From Anaerolineae bacterium (GTDB taxonomy: Bacteria > Chloroflexota > Anaerolineae > Aggregatilineales > Phototrophicaceae), in NCBI GenBank assembly GCA_022822305.1, contig JAJEBY010000016.1, positions 930,001 through 994,000 of the forward strand: a stretch of DNA of 64,000 bases. The letters run 5' to 3'. Of the stretch, positions 1-10,450 are shown piece by piece. Every line of letters starts with the position of its first letter. The stretch's first letter is position 1. The notes beneath the pieces are model-generated. The model was not told where the DNA came from, did not search any database, and saw nothing but the letters and a program-made list of their open reading frames with translations. Both the position numbers and the translations under genes were made by a program.

Positions 1-828
1 GACGAATTGCGGCCTGATCTCGGCATAGGGCTTGCCGCCCGATTCAATGGTCAGGCTGGCTTCCTGGCGAGTTCGCTGACCCACCGCGTCTTGCGCCAGC
101 GCGATTACTTGATACGTGCCGTCAGGCGGCGGATCGACGCCGAGATCTATTCCCCCTTCATAGTCATAGCGGTGACGACCCGCCTCGCCGTACTGACGTT
201 CTTCGACCCGCGCCGAAATGGGAATGCGCCCGCCCGCCGGCCCGACCAGAAAGACATCAAGACTCTGGACGTCTGTTTCCAGATAGACATTGATTTCTAC
301 TCGATCGTCGATGCCGTCCTGATTTGGCGAAAACACCGGAGGGGAAACCGTGAACACCGACATTACCGGCAGCGGCGCGTCTTCCGCCTCAATCAGCAGC
401 GTGCCACTGGCGCTCATAGTCTCGGCGTCGTCGCCCTTCGCGTCCAATCGCCAGCTATATTTGCCGTTAGGGAGAAGCCGGCGTTCGATCACGCCAGGAA
501 CATCTTCGCCTTCCAAGACGAATCCATCGACAACGCCGCTGAACAGCACGCTGAAGTCATCATCATCTCTTGGCTGGTCTTCTCGGAAAATATACCTGCG
601 CCCGTCGTCCGAAAGCAACGATATGTCAATGTTGGCCGGTCGAGATAGTCTATACTCAAAAACTGCAAGATCATTTTCGCCATCCGCGTCCGGGCTGATT
701 GCCGGACGATCAAATCCGGCATGAACGACCAGCGGAAGCGGTGGCGCAAGCGCGAAACTGCCCACCGCGATGACCAGCCCAATTCCGATGGCAGCGGCGA
801 GCAAGAGCAATCCCGGATGAATGCGCAT
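1..828 (-). CDS. Membrane-anchored Ig-like (FlgD/CHU_C-type) surface protein, partial
   Basis: The reading frame is open on the minus strand from an ATG at 828 to the window edge (276 codons), so the C-terminus lies outside. Residues 5-35 form a hydrophobic segment after a short basic N-terminus, a signal peptide or signal anchor. The rest is rich in beta-type sequence. Around residues 145-155 there is an FSPNQDG motif, typical of Ig-like domains of the FlgD_ig/CHU_C type, followed by a second Ig-like pattern ending in PPDGTYQV and ALAQDAVGQ. Such domains usually sit in extracellular or cell-envelope proteins as structural modules. No strong ribosome binding site precedes the ATG; a GTG at 849 is an alternative. 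It is transcribed divergently from lon. The exact role is unknown. Confidence 0.72.
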   Translation of the reverse strand, partial: MRIHPGLLLLAAAIGIGLVIAVGSFALAPPLPLVVHAGFDRPAISPDADGENDLAVFEYRLSRPANIDISLLSDDGRRYIFREDQPRDDDDFSVLFSGVVDGFVLEGEDVPGVIERRLLPNGKYSWRLDAKGDDAETMSASGTLLIEAEDAPLPVMSVFTVSPPVFSPNQDGIDDRVEINVYLETDVQSLDVFLVGPAGGRIPISARVEERQYGEAGRHRYDYEGGIDLGVDPPPDGTYQVIALAQDAVGQRTRQEASLTIESGGKPYAEIRPQFV

Positions 829-864
829 TCGGAGCAAGTTCCAAGTCACTTGGCAAGCACGACA

Positions 865-893
865 AGTCTACCGAGCGGTCTGGCCAGCGACAA
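865..893 (-). promoter_or_regulatory. Possible promoter of the Ig-like protein gene
   Basis: On the minus strand TTGTCG (893-888) and TAGACT (870-865) are separated by 17 bases, each matching four of six consensus positions. The site lies 37 bases upstream of the ATG at 828, in the divergent intergenic region shared with lon. Confidence 0.33.
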
Positions 894-903
894 GTCCCGA
901 TAC

Positions 904-933
904 TTTACACATGAGCCAGGCGTGGGCTACACT
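904..933 (+). promoter_or_regulatory. Likely lon promoter
   Basis: TTTACA (904-909) and TACACT (928-933) are 18 bases apart, a sigma-70-type arrangement. Transcription would start near 940, about 27 bases before the TTG start of lon. No CIRCE or other heat-shock operator was seen here. Confidence 0.45.
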
Positions 934-966
934 CGTTGATGGAACACCTTACAGCGAGACAAATCC

Positions 967-3402
967 TTGGAACGCCAACCCACACCCGATTTTGCCGCAA
1001 CTGAAAATGCCAAGCCCGGAGAAGACGGAACGTTGATTCTGCCCGTGCTGCTGCTGGACGATCAAGTGCTCTTCCCCGATGTGATCAGCATCGTTCCCTT
1101 GGAGACGGAGGCCAACATTCTTGCCGCGCGGGTTGCCGCCGAGAACGGCCAAACGCTGATTGCCGTCAAGCTAAAGCCAGATGTAAACGGCGGCAGTCTC
1201 GCCTCGCGAATTCATCGCATAGGTACGGAGGCGGCGCCGGGTCATGCGGGCGCAATCGCCGGTAGTCAACTGCAAGTCATGCTCCAGGGACGTCGTCGGC
1301 TCGAGATTCTCGATATCGACGAGACCGCGCCCTATCCGACCGCGCGAGCGCGAGCCATCGCTGTGGCGGGAGGCGGTTCCGAACGCGCGCATCAGCTTTC
1401 GATCACCGTGATCGATTTGTTCAAGCGTTCCAGCCAATACAACGAAATCGTGCCGGAATCTGTGATAACCCACTTGTCGTCGATCGCTGAACCTGGCCGC
1501 CTCTGCGATTCCTTGGCAGCCATGCTGTCGGCGGATTCCGAGCAGCTGCAGCAGATACTTGAACGGGTAGAAATCGAAGAACGCCTGGAATTGTTGGTAG
1601 GCGCCTTGTCGGCCGACCTGCATGACGATCAGTTGCACGATGAGGTCCACTCTCGTCTACAAGATGAGATTGCGGCCAATCAGCGCGAGATGTACCTGCG
1701 CGAACAAGTCCGCGTCATCCAACAAGAATTGGGCGAGAGCGATGTCTTTCAGCAAGAATTGCGCGAACTCTCCGAAAGAATCAAACATGCCGACTTGCCC
1801 CAAGAGGCGCGCGAAAAGGCGATGAAGGAAGTATCGCGTTTGGGTGTCGTTCCGCCGATGTCTCCCGAATCAGGAGTGATCCACACTTACCTTGACAGAT
1901 TGCTTGCCCTGCCATGGAAAAAACTTGGCGAAGAGAATCTCGATTTGAGCCACGCCGAGGAAATCTTAGAGAGCGCGCACTACGGATTGGACAAGGTTAA
2001 GGCGCGCGTTATCGAACACATTGCGGTACGCAAGCTGGCAAAAGACAAGATGAAGAGTCCAATCCTGTGTTTTGTTGGTCCGCCCGGCGTCGGCAAGACT
2101 TCTCTGGGCAAGAGCATCGCCGATGCCTTGGGCTGCAAGTTCCTGCGTATCAGCTTGGGCGGCATCCGCGATGAGGCGGAGATCCGAGGGCATCGGCGGA
2201 CATATATCGGCTCGATGCCCGGTCGCATACTTCAGCAGATGGAACGCGCCGAGACCATAAATCCCGTCTTCATGCTGGACGAGATCGACAAGATGAGGTC
2301 CGACTTCCGCGGCGATCCCGCATCGGCTCTGTTGGAGGTGCTGGATCCCGAACAAAATCAAAGTTTTGTCGACCACTATCTCGAAGTGCCCTACGACCTG
2401 TCCAAAGTGACCTTTATCACCACCGCCAACGACCTCTACGCCATTCCCGAGGCGCTGGAAGATCGGCTTGAGGTCATTGAATTCAAAGGCTATTCGGAAG
2501 AAGAAAAAGTGCAGATCGCGCGCCGATTCTTGATACCCAAGCAACTCGAAGCCAACGGCTTGCCAATCGAGCGAATTCAGTTTACTGGCAAGTGCTTGCC
2601 GCATATCATTCGGCACTATACCTACGAGAGCGGAGTCCGAACGCTAGAGCGCGAGATCGCCAAGATCTGCCGAAAAGCGGCGCGCCAGCTAGCTGCGGAG
2701 AAGCCCCATCCACGCCGTATCAACCCCGCCATCGTCGAAAGACATCTGGGGCCGCCCCAGGTGCTGGATTCGCGCGTGAATCGCACCGATGCCATCGGCA
2801 CCGCCAGCGGATTGGTTTGGACGCCCAACGGCGGAGATATCCAGACCATCGAAGTGAGCCTGGCGCCAGGCAAAGGCAACCTGATGCTGACCGGTCAATT
2901 GGGTGACGTGCTGCAGGAATCCGCGCATATCGCGCTCAGTTACCTGCGCTGGCGAGCGCACGAATTTGGATTGCCCGCCGATGATTTTGACAACTACGAT
3001 ATTCACGTCCACTTGCCCGAAGGCGCGGTGCATAAGGATGGTCCCTCGGCCGGGATTCCCTTGGCGGCCGCGCTAATATCGGCATTCACGGAACAACGGA
3101 TCAGGTGCGATTTCGCCATGACGGGAGAAATTACCCTGCGCGGACACGTTCTGCCGGTCGGCAGTGTAGTCGAAAAACTACTGGCGGCTCGCCGGCGCAG
3201 CATTCCAAACATAATCCTGCCTAAAGACAATCGAAAGGACTTGCAGGAAGTCCCCAAAGCCGTCAAGCGCGATGTCTCGGTGAGCTTTGTCGAGGATATG
3301 CGCCAGGTGCTGGAGCTGATTTTGCACGAGGCGCCTTCGCGTCGTCAGCGTGATATTGACGCGGAAGAAAGACAAAAGGCCGAGGGCGACGACCAACCCT
3401 GA
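967..3402 (+). CDS. lon: ATP-dependent protease Lon (LonA type)
   Basis: This is an 811-residue cytoplasmic serine protease of the AAA+ class that degrades misfolded and regulatory proteins. In order it has the N-terminal LON substrate-binding domain (about residues 20-215), a coiled linker, the AAA+ module with Walker A GPPGVGKT near residue 372 and a Walker B (MLDEIDK), and the C-terminal protease domain. The catalytic dyad is Ser694 (in KDGPSAG) and Lys737 (in VEKLLAA), with the spacing of E. coli Ser679/Lys722. The start is TTG at 967. It is the only usable start in frame, since an in-frame stop lies at 937-939 and the nearby ATG at 939 is in another frame and closes quickly. Length is normal for LonA. 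The C-terminus carries a short acidic tail. Confidence 0.96.
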   Translation: MERQPTPDFAATENAKPGEDGTLILPVLLLDDQVLFPDVISIVPLETEANILAARVAAENGQTLIAVKLKPDVNGGSLASRIHRIGTEAAPGHAGAIAGSQLQVMLQGRRRLEILDIDETAPYPTARARAIAVAGGGSERAHQLSITVIDLFKRSSQYNEIVPESVITHLSSIAEPGRLCDSLAAMLSADSEQLQQILERVEIEERLELLVGALSADLHDDQLHDEVHSRLQDEIAANQREMYLREQVRVIQQELGESDVFQQELRELSERIKHADLPQEAREKAMKEVSRLGVVPPMSPESGVIHTYLDRLLALPWKKLGEENLDLSHAEEILESAHYGLDKVKARVIEHIAVRKLAKDKMKSPILCFVGPPGVGKTSLGKSIADALGCKFLRISLGGIRDEAEIRGHRRTYIGSMPGRILQQMERAETINPVFMLDEIDKMRSDFRGDPASALLEVLDPEQNQSFVDHYLEVPYDLSKVTFITTANDLYAIPEALEDRLEVIEFKGYSEEEKVQIARRFLIPKQLEANGLPIERIQFTGKCLPHIIRHYTYESGVRTLEREIAKICRKAARQLAAEKPHPRRINPAIVERHLGPPQVLDSRVNRTDAIGTASGLVWTPNGGDIQTIEVSLAPGKGNLMLTGQLGDVLQESAHIALSYLRWRAHEFGLPADDFDNYDIHVHLPEGAVHKDGPSAGIPLAAALISAFTEQRIRCDFAMTGEITLRGHVLPVGSVVEKLLAARRRSIPNIILPKDNRKDLQEVPKAVKRDVSVSFVEDMRQVLELILHEAPSRRQRDIDAEERQKAEGDDQP

Positions 3403-3543
3403 TTACGCTGACGAGCGCGCCGTGGATTTTTCATTTCGCTCATGCCTTTAGTTTTCGAAAACAGCCGGATCGCTCGCGAAAGACTCAGCACTTCTGCGCC
3501 GTGTAAGATAACCTGCAAGATGACAGACCTAGGCAGAGTCACC

Positions 3544-5100
3544 ATGCGACGAATGCTCATCATTGGCCTCCTGGCGTCGGCGCTCAGCGCATGCAGCGCG
3601 CTCGGCCAGGCGCCCGCCACGCCAACGGCGGCTCCAAGTCATACGCCCACGCCAACGGTCACTCAAGTCCCAAGCGAGACGCTCAGCCCAGCAACACCCA
3701 GCGCAACTGCCACAGCAAGCCCTACAGCAACAGCGACTGCCACAGCGATAGCCACCGCAACTGTGACAAATACGCCAACCATCACGCCCTATCCGGCGAT
3801 CGGCCTCGCCTTTGACAATTGGACGATTGCGGAGCTGCCGGATTCCATTAAGGACGGCATCTCCAGCCCGATGATTGCTTTCCTGAACGCCAATAATCGA
3901 CAGAGCATCGGCAACATCGCGACTGCCTTGCCCAATACCGGTCAGCAAACGTTGTATCTAGTATCGCCATCCAATCCGGGGCGGCGCATTCCAATTCTGG
4001 ATGTCACTTCCAGCTCGACCCTTAAGGTCTACCTCGCCCAGAACGGCGAAGCGCTCGCTTATGTCAAGGATGACGAAGACGTCGGCAGCAATGGCCTCTA
4101 TATCATGGATTTGTCCAGCGGATTTTCTGCCAGAGTGCTGCCCGGCGACAATCCGCTGGTGCAGCGCGGCATATTTGCTGAACCAGACTGGTCGCCCGAT
4201 GGCAGCCAACTCGCTGTGACGGTGGCAACAGGATATGACCTCGATATATTCCTATACGCCAAAGACGGCTCCGGGCGCGTGAATATCAGCGATCACGGCG
4301 CTTTCGACTTCTGGCCGCGTTGGTCGCCGGACGGACGTTATCTGGCATTTGTTTCGGATCGTGAGCAATGTCCCAGCTGGACTCCGGGAGAAGCTGGATT
4401 CTGCGATGCCAGCAAGCTGGACTTCCCAACTTCAGGCAAGGTCTATCTGATCGAAGTGGCAACTGGAATCCTGCGCCAGATGTCGACTGTTGAGGTCGCC
4501 GAACCGCCTTATTGGATCAATGCTGATCTGTTGGCATTTGCGAGTGGCGATCCTTTTGACTTGCTCAGCCCGCAGCGCCGACTGTGGCTGGCAAACATCG
4601 ACAACGGGAATACATCCGAGGTCCGGCTCGAGACTGGCCGAGAAAACGCAAGTTATCTGTCCGAAGCGTGGTCGCCCGATGGTCAGCAGCTGCTGGTGCA
4701 AATTGCGGATCAAGGCAGCCAACTGCTGCTGATGACTCGCGATGGCCGCCTGCTGCATCAAGACAACGATCTGGATTTCCCGCGGTTTGGCATGTCCGCA
4801 GATTGGTCGCCGGATGGCCGTCGCCTGGCCATTGGCGGCGCCGCGGGGCAATGTCCCTATGGCGTGCGCGTGAAGGCAGAGGACTATCGAAACGTCGCCA
4901 CGGGCGATCCGCCGCCCAGCATGTGCGATCCGGTTTTCTCTCCGGACAGCCAGCGCATCGCGTTCAGTGGCGTTAATCCGCGCGTTGACGGGCGCAATGA
5001 TGTCTTCGTCGCCAACTTCAACGGCTTTGGCGCCATCAATCTAACCGCGAACCTGCGCGGACAAGTCGAGTTGCTGGGCTGGGTCGGCGGATTACCATAG
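3544..5100 (+). CDS. Lipoprotein with TolB-like PD40 beta-propeller
   Basis: The 518-residue product begins with a lipoprotein signal peptide (MRRMLIIGLLASALSAC), with the lipidated Cys in an LSAC lipobox. A Thr/Pro/Ser/Ala-rich linker follows, to about residue 85. The remainder has at least five WSPDG or FSPD repeats (PD40/WD40-like), which build a beta-propeller like that of TolB. An anchored extracytoplasmic binding or scaffolding protein is the likely role; the ligand is not evident. The ATG at 3544 is chosen over a longer in-frame start at 3442 because only it gives the signal peptide. It follows lon on the same strand after 141 bases with no clear terminator between. Confidence 0.85.
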   Translation: MRRMLIIGLLASALSACSALGQAPATPTAAPSHTPTPTVTQVPSETLSPATPSATATASPTATATATAIATATVTNTPTITPYPAIGLAFDNWTIAELPDSIKDGISSPMIAFLNANNRQSIGNIATALPNTGQQTLYLVSPSNPGRRIPILDVTSSSTLKVYLAQNGEALAYVKDDEDVGSNGLYIMDLSSGFSARVLPGDNPLVQRGIFAEPDWSPDGSQLAVTVATGYDLDIFLYAKDGSGRVNISDHGAFDFWPRWSPDGRYLAFVSDREQCPSWTPGEAGFCDASKLDFPTSGKVYLIEVATGILRQMSTVEVAEPPYWINADLLAFASGDPFDLLSPQRRLWLANIDNGNTSEVRLETGRENASYLSEAWSPDGQQLLVQIADQGSQLLLMTRDGRLLHQDNDLDFPRFGMSADWSPDGRRLAIGGAAGQCPYGVRVKAEDYRNVATGDPPPSMCDPVFSPDSQRIAFSGVNPRVDGRNDVFVANFNGFGAINLTANLRGQVELLGWVGGLP

Positions 5101-5162
5101 TCAAAGCTGGGCCTTGTCGATATAGTTTGGCCGGTTGCAGATGATCGCATATGGGAGAACTT

Positions 5163-5909
5163 ATGTCGGACCTCAAGGGTAAGGTCGCGTTGGTCACCGG
5201 GGGCAGCCGTGGTATCGGCAAAGCCATCTGCCTCGAATTGGCGGCGCGCGGCGCGTCCGTGTTCGTCAACTACCATCGCAATGCTGATGCCGCTGCGGCG
5301 GTCGTCGCCGAAATAACCGCCGGTGGCGGCGAGGCGACGGCGCTGCAAGCCGATGTGCAGAGCGCCGATCAGGCGCCCGCGCTGTTCAAAGACGTGACCT
5401 CCGCAAAGGGCAAACTGGATATCCTCGTGAATAACGCCGGCATCACGCGCGACAATGTCATCATGCTGCTGAGGCCAAGCGACTTTGATGATGTCATTTC
5501 CACCAATCTGCGCAGCACCTGGCTCTGCTGCAAAGAGGCGTCTCGACTAATGATGCGTAAACGCAGCGGCTGCATCATCAATATCAGTTCGGTTGTCGGC
5601 ATCGCCGGGAACGGCGGCCAGACCAATTACGCAGCCAGCAAGGCCGGCATCATCGGACTGACCAAATCGCTGGCAAAAGAACTGGCGGTACGTGGTGTGC
5701 GGGTCAACGCGGTAGCGCCAGGCTTCGTAGAAACGGATATGACCGCCGATCTGGCCGACGAGATCCGGGATAAAGCCGTTGAAGCCATCCCATTGAGAAG
5801 GCTGGGTTATCCCGCGGATATCGCCAAAGCCGTGGCTTTTCTGGCTTCTGAAGACGCTTCATACATCACCGGTCAGACCCTGGTCGTTGACGGCGGCATG
5901 GTCATGTAG
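5163..5909 (+). CDS. fabG: 3-oxoacyl-ACP reductase (SDR family)
   Basis: A classical short-chain dehydrogenase of 248 residues that reduces 3-oxoacyl-ACP with NADPH in fatty acid elongation. It has the Rossmann TGGSRGIG motif (residues 12-19), NNAG (90-93) and the catalytic tetrad Asn115, Ser143, Tyr156 and Lys160 in a YAASK motif. The C-terminal [12 protein letters not shown] is typical of FabG. I prefer the ATG at 5163 over the one at 5151 because GGGAG (5153-5157) sits at the right distance from 5163. Many SDR enzymes look alike, and no other fab genes adjoin, so another 3-ketoacyl or alcohol substrate is possible. The HIT gene follows 14 bases later. Confidence 0.85.
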   Translation: MSDLKGKVALVTGGSRGIGKAICLELAARGASVFVNYHRNADAAAAVVAEITAGGGEATALQADVQSADQAPALFKDVTSAKGKLDILVNNAGITRDNVIMLLRPSDFDDVISTNLRSTWLCCKEASRLMMRKRSGCIINISSVVGIAGNGGQTNYAASKAGIIGLTKSLAKELAVRGVRVNAVAPGFVETDMTADLADEIRDKAVEAIPLRRLGYPADIAKAVAFLASEDASYITGQTLVVDGGMVM

Positions 5910-5923
5910 TTTGGAGCGGAATC

Positions 5924-6280
5924 ATGAGTACGATCTTTACCAAAATCATCGCCAAGGAGATACCGGCCGATATCGTCTACGAAGACGATCTGGTGCTGGC
6001 GTTTCGAGATATCGCGCCACAAGCGCCGCTGCATATTCTGGTCATCCCCAAGCAAGAGATCGCTACTGCAAATGACGTTACTGCCGACGATGAGCTTGCA
6101 TTGGGAAGACTGTTCACGGCCGCCGCCAAAATCGCCGCCGATCAAGGCATCGCCGAAAACGGTTATCGCTTGATCGTCAATTGCAACGCGCACGGCGGCC
6201 AGGAAGTCTTTCATTTGCATATGCACATTCTCGGCGGTCGCTCGCTAGGACCCATGCTTACGAAGCGCGAAACCGACTGA
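5924..6280 (+). CDS. HIT family nucleotide hydrolase (HinT-like)
   Basis: A 118-residue histidine-triad protein with the signature HLHMH at residues 97-101; His99 should be the nucleophile. HinT-type enzymes hydrolyse purine nucleoside phosphoramidates and aminoacyl-AMP adducts in the cytoplasm. The N-terminal [18 protein letters not shown] and [15 protein letters not shown] blocks match bacterial HinT closely. The start ATG is preceded by GGAG. It lies 14 bases after fabG and is probably co-transcribed with it. Confidence 0.93.
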   Translation: MSTIFTKIIAKEIPADIVYEDDLVLAFRDIAPQAPLHILVIPKQEIATANDVTADDELALGRLFTAAAKIAADQGIAENGYRLIVNCNAHGGQEVFHLHMHILGGRSLGPMLTKRETD

Positions 6281-6321
6281 CGGCTGCATACGAGGTATCC
6301 AATCGGCTTGGCTCACGGTCG

Positions 6322-7377
6322 TTAGTTTGAGCTATCCTCGGTCACGGACGCTTGATCATCGTCGGGAATCTCGGTTGCAGCCTCGCCAGCGGGTGTTGAA
6401 GGAACTTCCGTAGACTCTAGTTGATCGTCGTCATCACCTGCTTCGAGCTCTGCCGAATCGACAACGCGAGTCGCCGCCTCGGCGGCAACCTCCTCGTCCC
6501 CCTCAGTCACGACGCTCTCGGCATCCTCATTCATTTCATCGGAATCGACCGAATCATCGCTGGCTGCCCCACTGTCCTCGTCTGATGTTTCCGCAGGTGA
6601 TTCTTCGGCTGCCGGCGGTACTTGCTCCGCAGGTGTTTGTCCCCAGTCGTCTGGTGTGGCCACATCAATCGCCTGCAAGATTTCCGCTGTGGACGGGATG
6701 CCGCCCGCCTGCTGAGACGCCACGCTGACCCCATTAACGTTAATGGTCGGCGTGCCGGTGACATCTTCCGTCATCGCGGATGTCAGGGTCTCATTGATCG
6801 CCGCCGAGTTGAAGCAGCTGGTGAAGGCGCTTTCATTGAGTCCCAGCGCCGATACACCCGCCAACAATCTGGCTTGCGAATAGGCGGTATTGGCGTAACG
6901 CGTCTGCCAATCGAAGAGCACATCGTGCATTTCCCAAAACTTGCCCTGTCTGCCGGCGCATAACGCGGCGCGAGCGGCGCCGGAAGCGTTCGGGATAGAT
7001 CCGGTCTGCAATGGCACGTAAGTGAACAGAATCTGCCCGGACCGCACGCGTTCCAGAATTGCGCTAAGGGATTCACGATGCAAGGCCTCGCAACCTGGGC
7101 AGGCGAAACTGGAATACTCGTCCACAGTCACCGGCGCGTCTTGATCGCCAAGCTGAGGATAGCCCCTGGAAGAGAATGACCTGGTAATGCCCTGGTAGCG
7201 GTCTTCCAAGTCAGGTGGAAGGAAGACATCGACCGGCTGATTGGAGACAATCAACATGGCTGCCGCCACAACGGCGACGATAACGATTGCCAATAGCGCC
7301 AGACCGCGTTGACTACGCCTGCGCTGCTGCTGACGCCGATGACGAGCTTCACGAGTGCGACTTTTTTTCTTGGCCAT
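6322..7377 (-). CDS. Membrane-anchored DsbA-like thiol oxidoreductase with acidic tail
   Basis: A 351-residue protein with a very basic N-terminus (residues 1-24), one transmembrane helix (about 25-45) and an extracytoplasmic thioredoxin-fold domain of the DsbA/Thioredoxin_4 type. The redox motif is CPGC at Cys93 and Cys96, and the cis-proline loop is GTPTI. Two further cysteines (in AALCAG and TSCFN) could form a structural disulfide. From about residue 240 the protein turns into a tail of over 100 residues made almost only of Asp, Glu, Ser, Thr, Ala and Val, probably disordered. It likely forms or isomerises disulfides in exported proteins. Unusual for the family is the length of the acidic tail. 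It ends convergently with the HIT gene and is divergent from aconitase. Confidence 0.85.
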   Translation of the reverse strand: MAKKKSRTREARHRRQQQRRRSQRGLALLAIVIVAVVAAAMLIVSNQPVDVFLPPDLEDRYQGITRSFSSRGYPQLGDQDAPVTVDEYSSFACPGCEALHRESLSAILERVRSGQILFTYVPLQTGSIPNASGAARAALCAGRQGKFWEMHDVLFDWQTRYANTAYSQARLLAGVSALGLNESAFTSCFNSAAINETLTSAMTEDVTGTPTINVNGVSVASQQAGGIPSTAEILQAIDVATPDDWGQTPAEQVPPAAEESPAETSDEDSGAASDDSVDSDEMNEDAESVVTEGDEEVAAEAATRVVDSAELEAGDDDDQLESTEVPSTPAGEAATEIPDDDQASVTEDSSN

Positions 7378-7543
7378 GGCTCTCCCGCTCCCGCGTTTTC
7401 CATCTGTATCCGACTACGATAACAGCGGCAAGTCTACTGCACGGCGCAAAGAATGTACAAGGACAAGTGCCAGGAAGCGTCCGGTCAGATTCTGTTGCTC
7501 AAACCGGAAACAAATCGCGGTAACGGAGCGGCTACAATTCTGG

Positions 7544-7549
7544 TAGAAT
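7544..7549 (+). promoter_or_regulatory. Possible extended -10 box for aconitase
   Basis: TAGAAT is directly preceded by TGG, giving an extended -10 pattern about 125 bases upstream of the aconitase ATG. A second -10-like hexamer, TACAAT, lies at 7533-7538. Neither has a convincing -35 box. The 295-base gap between the divergent DsbA-like gene and aconitase shows no other feature to me. Confidence 0.25.
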
Positions 7550-7672
7550 GCTGGCAGTAATCCGACTGTCTGCAAGAAAAGTTGCGACAACGTCAGGCCT
7601 TGGCTTTCGCGAGAGGCGCGGCGTCGCATTTTAGAAGTCTCCATCCGTTTCGGCATATTAGAGAGAGAACCG

Positions 7673-10378
7673 ATGAGCGATCGATTCGGCGCACGAGGTA
7701 ACTTTGACACCGGCCACGGCCAGGCAGTCATGTATCGCCTGGACAGCTTGTCCCAACGCGGTATCGGCCAAATTGATGCCTTGCCCTTCAGCATCAAGGT
7801 CCTCCTGGAAAACGCTTTGCGCAATCAAGATGGGCGTCATTTCACCGCCGACGATGTTGAACATCTAGCATCCTGGGATGCCGACAACTATCGCGCGGTC
7901 GAAATCCCCTTCCGGCCGGCTCGCGTGATCTTGCAGGACTTCACCGGCGTTCCCTCGCTGGTCGATCTTGCGGCGCTGCGCAGCGCCATGGCGCGCATGG
8001 GCGGCGATCCGCAGAAGATCAACCCCACCGTGCCGGTCGATCTGGTCATTGATCACTCCGTCCAGGTGGATGTATTCGGAAGCCCGGACGCCATCGCGCG
8101 CAATGCCGAGATGGAATTTGTGCGCAATCGTGAACGATATGAATTCTTGCATTGGGGACAGAAGGCCTTTGAAAACCTCAAAGTGGTGCCTCCCGCAACC
8201 GGGATTGTGCATCAGGTCAATCTCGAATATTTGGCTAAAGTCGTGCAGCTCTACGACGATCCGCACGGAGGCGGCAAGGTAGCGCTGCCGGATACGCTGG
8301 TCGGAACGGACAGCCATACCACCATGATCAATGGTCTAGGCGTCTTGGGTTGGGGCGTCGGCGGCATCGAAGCCGAAGCTGCGATGCTGGGTCAGCCGAT
8401 CTATATGCTAATGCCGCAGGTCGTCGGATTCAAACTCGTCGGTCAATTGCCGGAAGGGTCAACCGCCACCGATCTAGTCCTTGTCGTTACGCAAATGCTG
8501 CGCGCGAAAGGCGTTGTCGGCAAGTTCGTCGAATTCAATGGTCCGGGTTTGAGCAACATGACGCTGCCCGATCGCGCAACTATCGCCAATATGGCGCCGG
8601 AGTACGGCGCAACCATGGGCTTCTTCCCGGTTGATGACGAAGTCATCAGCTATCTGCGCCGCACCGGCCGTGATGAAGCAGCCGTGAGTCTGGTAGAGGT
8701 CTACTGCAAGGAGCAAGGGCTCTTCCGCACGAATGACACGCCTGACCCGCGCTTCAACGACACTCTCGAGCTTGACCTGAGCACAGTGGAGCCGAGCGTT
8801 GCAGGCCCGCTGCGTCCACAAGATCGCATTCTGGTCAAAGAACTCAAACCGCGCTTCAACGAAGTGCTGACTGCTCCGCTCGGGCCACAAGGATTCGCTT
8901 TGTCCGGCGATCAGTTGAAGGCTACCGGCAGATTTGAGAGCAACGGAGATCAGGCCGATCTGCGTCACGGTTCAGTTGTGATCGCCGCCATCACATCCTG
9001 CACCAACACCAGCAATCCTTCGGTGATGGTGGCGGCCGGCCTGCTGGCGAAAAAGGCCAGCGAGCGCGGATTGCAGCGCAAGCCCTACGTGAAGACCAGC
9101 CTGGCGCCCGGCTCCAAGGTCGTCACCGAGTATCTGGATAAAGCCGGCTTGACGCCGCATCTCGAAGCGCTGGGATTCCATACGGTGGGCTACGGCTGCA
9201 CCACTTGCATCGGCAATAGCGGTCCGCTGCCGGAACCCGTGCGCGAAGCCATTCACCAGGCGGATATCGTCGCCGCTTCGGTATTGAGCGGCAATCGCAA
9301 CTTCGGCGGTCGCATTGGTCCCGATGTTCGAGCGAACTTCCTCGCCTCGCCGCCCCTGGTCGTCGCCTATGCTTTGGCCGGCACTGTGGATATCGACCTC
9401 AACAAGGAGCCGATCGGGCAGGACCGCAACGGCGCTGATGTCTATCTCGATGAAATCTGGCCCTCGCAAGCGGAAATCGTCAGCACGGTGCAGAATAGCC
9501 TCGATGCCGATATGTTTATCGAGCAGTACGGCAATGTTTACGATGGCAACGCTCAATGGAACGCGATTCCCAGCACCGATGAACCCGTATATGAATGGCG
9601 CGCGGACAGCACCTATATCCAGGAACCTCCATTTTTCGTCGATTTGCCGCGGGATGCCGCGCCTATCGCGCCAATTGACGACGCCAGAGTGATGGTCGTC
9701 GGCGGCGACTCGGTGACCACGGACCACATTTCACCCGCCGGCGCCATAGCCATCAACGGGCCCGCCGGCCAATATCTGCTGGACAACGACGTGAGCGCGC
9801 AATATTTCAACAGCTTTGGATCACGACGGGGCAACGATCGCGTCATGACCCGCGGCACCTTTGCCAACGTGCGCTTGCGAAACCTGCTGGTCCCGGGCAG
9901 CGAAGGCGGCGTCACCTACTATCTGCAGACCATGGAAGAAATGTCAATCCATGAGGCATCGCTCAGATACCAGGCTGATGGCACGCCACTGATCGTATTG
10001 GCGGGCAAAGACTACGGCATGGGATCCTCGCGCGATTGGGCGGCAAAGGGCTCTTTGCTGCTGGGCATCAAGGCTGTGATTGCCGAGAGCATTGAACGCA
10101 TCCACCGCAGCAACCTGGTGATGATGGGCGTTCTGCCGCTCACTTTCGCCGATGGCGAATCGCGCCTGTCACTCGGCCTAAGCGGACACGAGACCTATGA
10201 CATCCCCATCACTGATGAAATCCAGCCGCTGGACCGTTTGACGGTAACAGCAACGGACATGGACGGCACGCGGACTCGGTTCCAGGTAATCGCGCGCCTC
10301 GATTCGTCGGTGGAAGTAGACTACTATCGCAACGGCGGAATCCTGCACACCGTGCTACGCAATTTCCTGGCAGAATAG
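7673..10378 (+). CDS. acnA: Aconitate hydratase (AcnA/IRP type)
   Basis: A 901-residue monomeric [4Fe-4S] enzyme that interconverts citrate and isocitrate through cis-aconitate. The three cluster ligands are Cys443 (SCTNTSNPS) and Cys509 and Cys512 ([14 protein letters not shown]). The swivel domain with TTDHISPAG and [10 protein letters not shown] is complete, so the length is full for AcnA. The start ATG is preceded by GAGAGAA. With citrate synthase (21254) and the ferredoxin-linked 2-oxoacid oxidoreductase (15680-18561) also in the window, it suggests a TCA-type cycle in which the 2-oxoacid step uses ferredoxin. Confidence 0.96.
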   Translation: MSDRFGARGNFDTGHGQAVMYRLDSLSQRGIGQIDALPFSIKVLLENALRNQDGRHFTADDVEHLASWDADNYRAVEIPFRPARVILQDFTGVPSLVDLAALRSAMARMGGDPQKINPTVPVDLVIDHSVQVDVFGSPDAIARNAEMEFVRNRERYEFLHWGQKAFENLKVVPPATGIVHQVNLEYLAKVVQLYDDPHGGGKVALPDTLVGTDSHTTMINGLGVLGWGVGGIEAEAAMLGQPIYMLMPQVVGFKLVGQLPEGSTATDLVLVVTQMLRAKGVVGKFVEFNGPGLSNMTLPDRATIANMAPEYGATMGFFPVDDEVISYLRRTGRDEAAVSLVEVYCKEQGLFRTNDTPDPRFNDTLELDLSTVEPSVAGPLRPQDRILVKELKPRFNEVLTAPLGPQGFALSGDQLKATGRFESNGDQADLRHGSVVIAAITSCTNTSNPSVMVAAGLLAKKASERGLQRKPYVKTSLAPGSKVVTEYLDKAGLTPHLEALGFHTVGYGCTTCIGNSGPLPEPVREAIHQADIVAASVLSGNRNFGGRIGPDVRANFLASPPLVVAYALAGTVDIDLNKEPIGQDRNGADVYLDEIWPSQAEIVSTVQNSLDADMFIEQYGNVYDGNAQWNAIPSTDEPVYEWRADSTYIQEPPFFVDLPRDAAPIAPIDDARVMVVGGDSVTTDHISPAGAIAINGPAGQYLLDNDVSAQYFNSFGSRRGNDRVMTRGTFANVRLRNLLVPGSEGGVTYYLQTMEEMSIHEASLRYQADGTPLIVLAGKDYGMGSSRDWAAKGSLLLGIKAVIAESIERIHRSNLVMMGVLPLTFADGESRLSLGLSGHETYDIPITDEIQPLDRLTVTATDMDGTRTRFQVIARLDSSVEVDYYRNGGILHTVLRNFLAE

Positions 10379-10450
10379 ACATCTGTGCGCTACTTGATGC
10401 CGATGCCGGACAAGCATCCACGCATGCGCAATTGCTCGGGAGCCGCGTGA

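Noticed and set aside
939-1004. ATG at 939 as the lon start
   Set aside because: It is in another frame and stops after about 20 codons. The TTG at 967 is the only start in the lon frame after the upstream stop.
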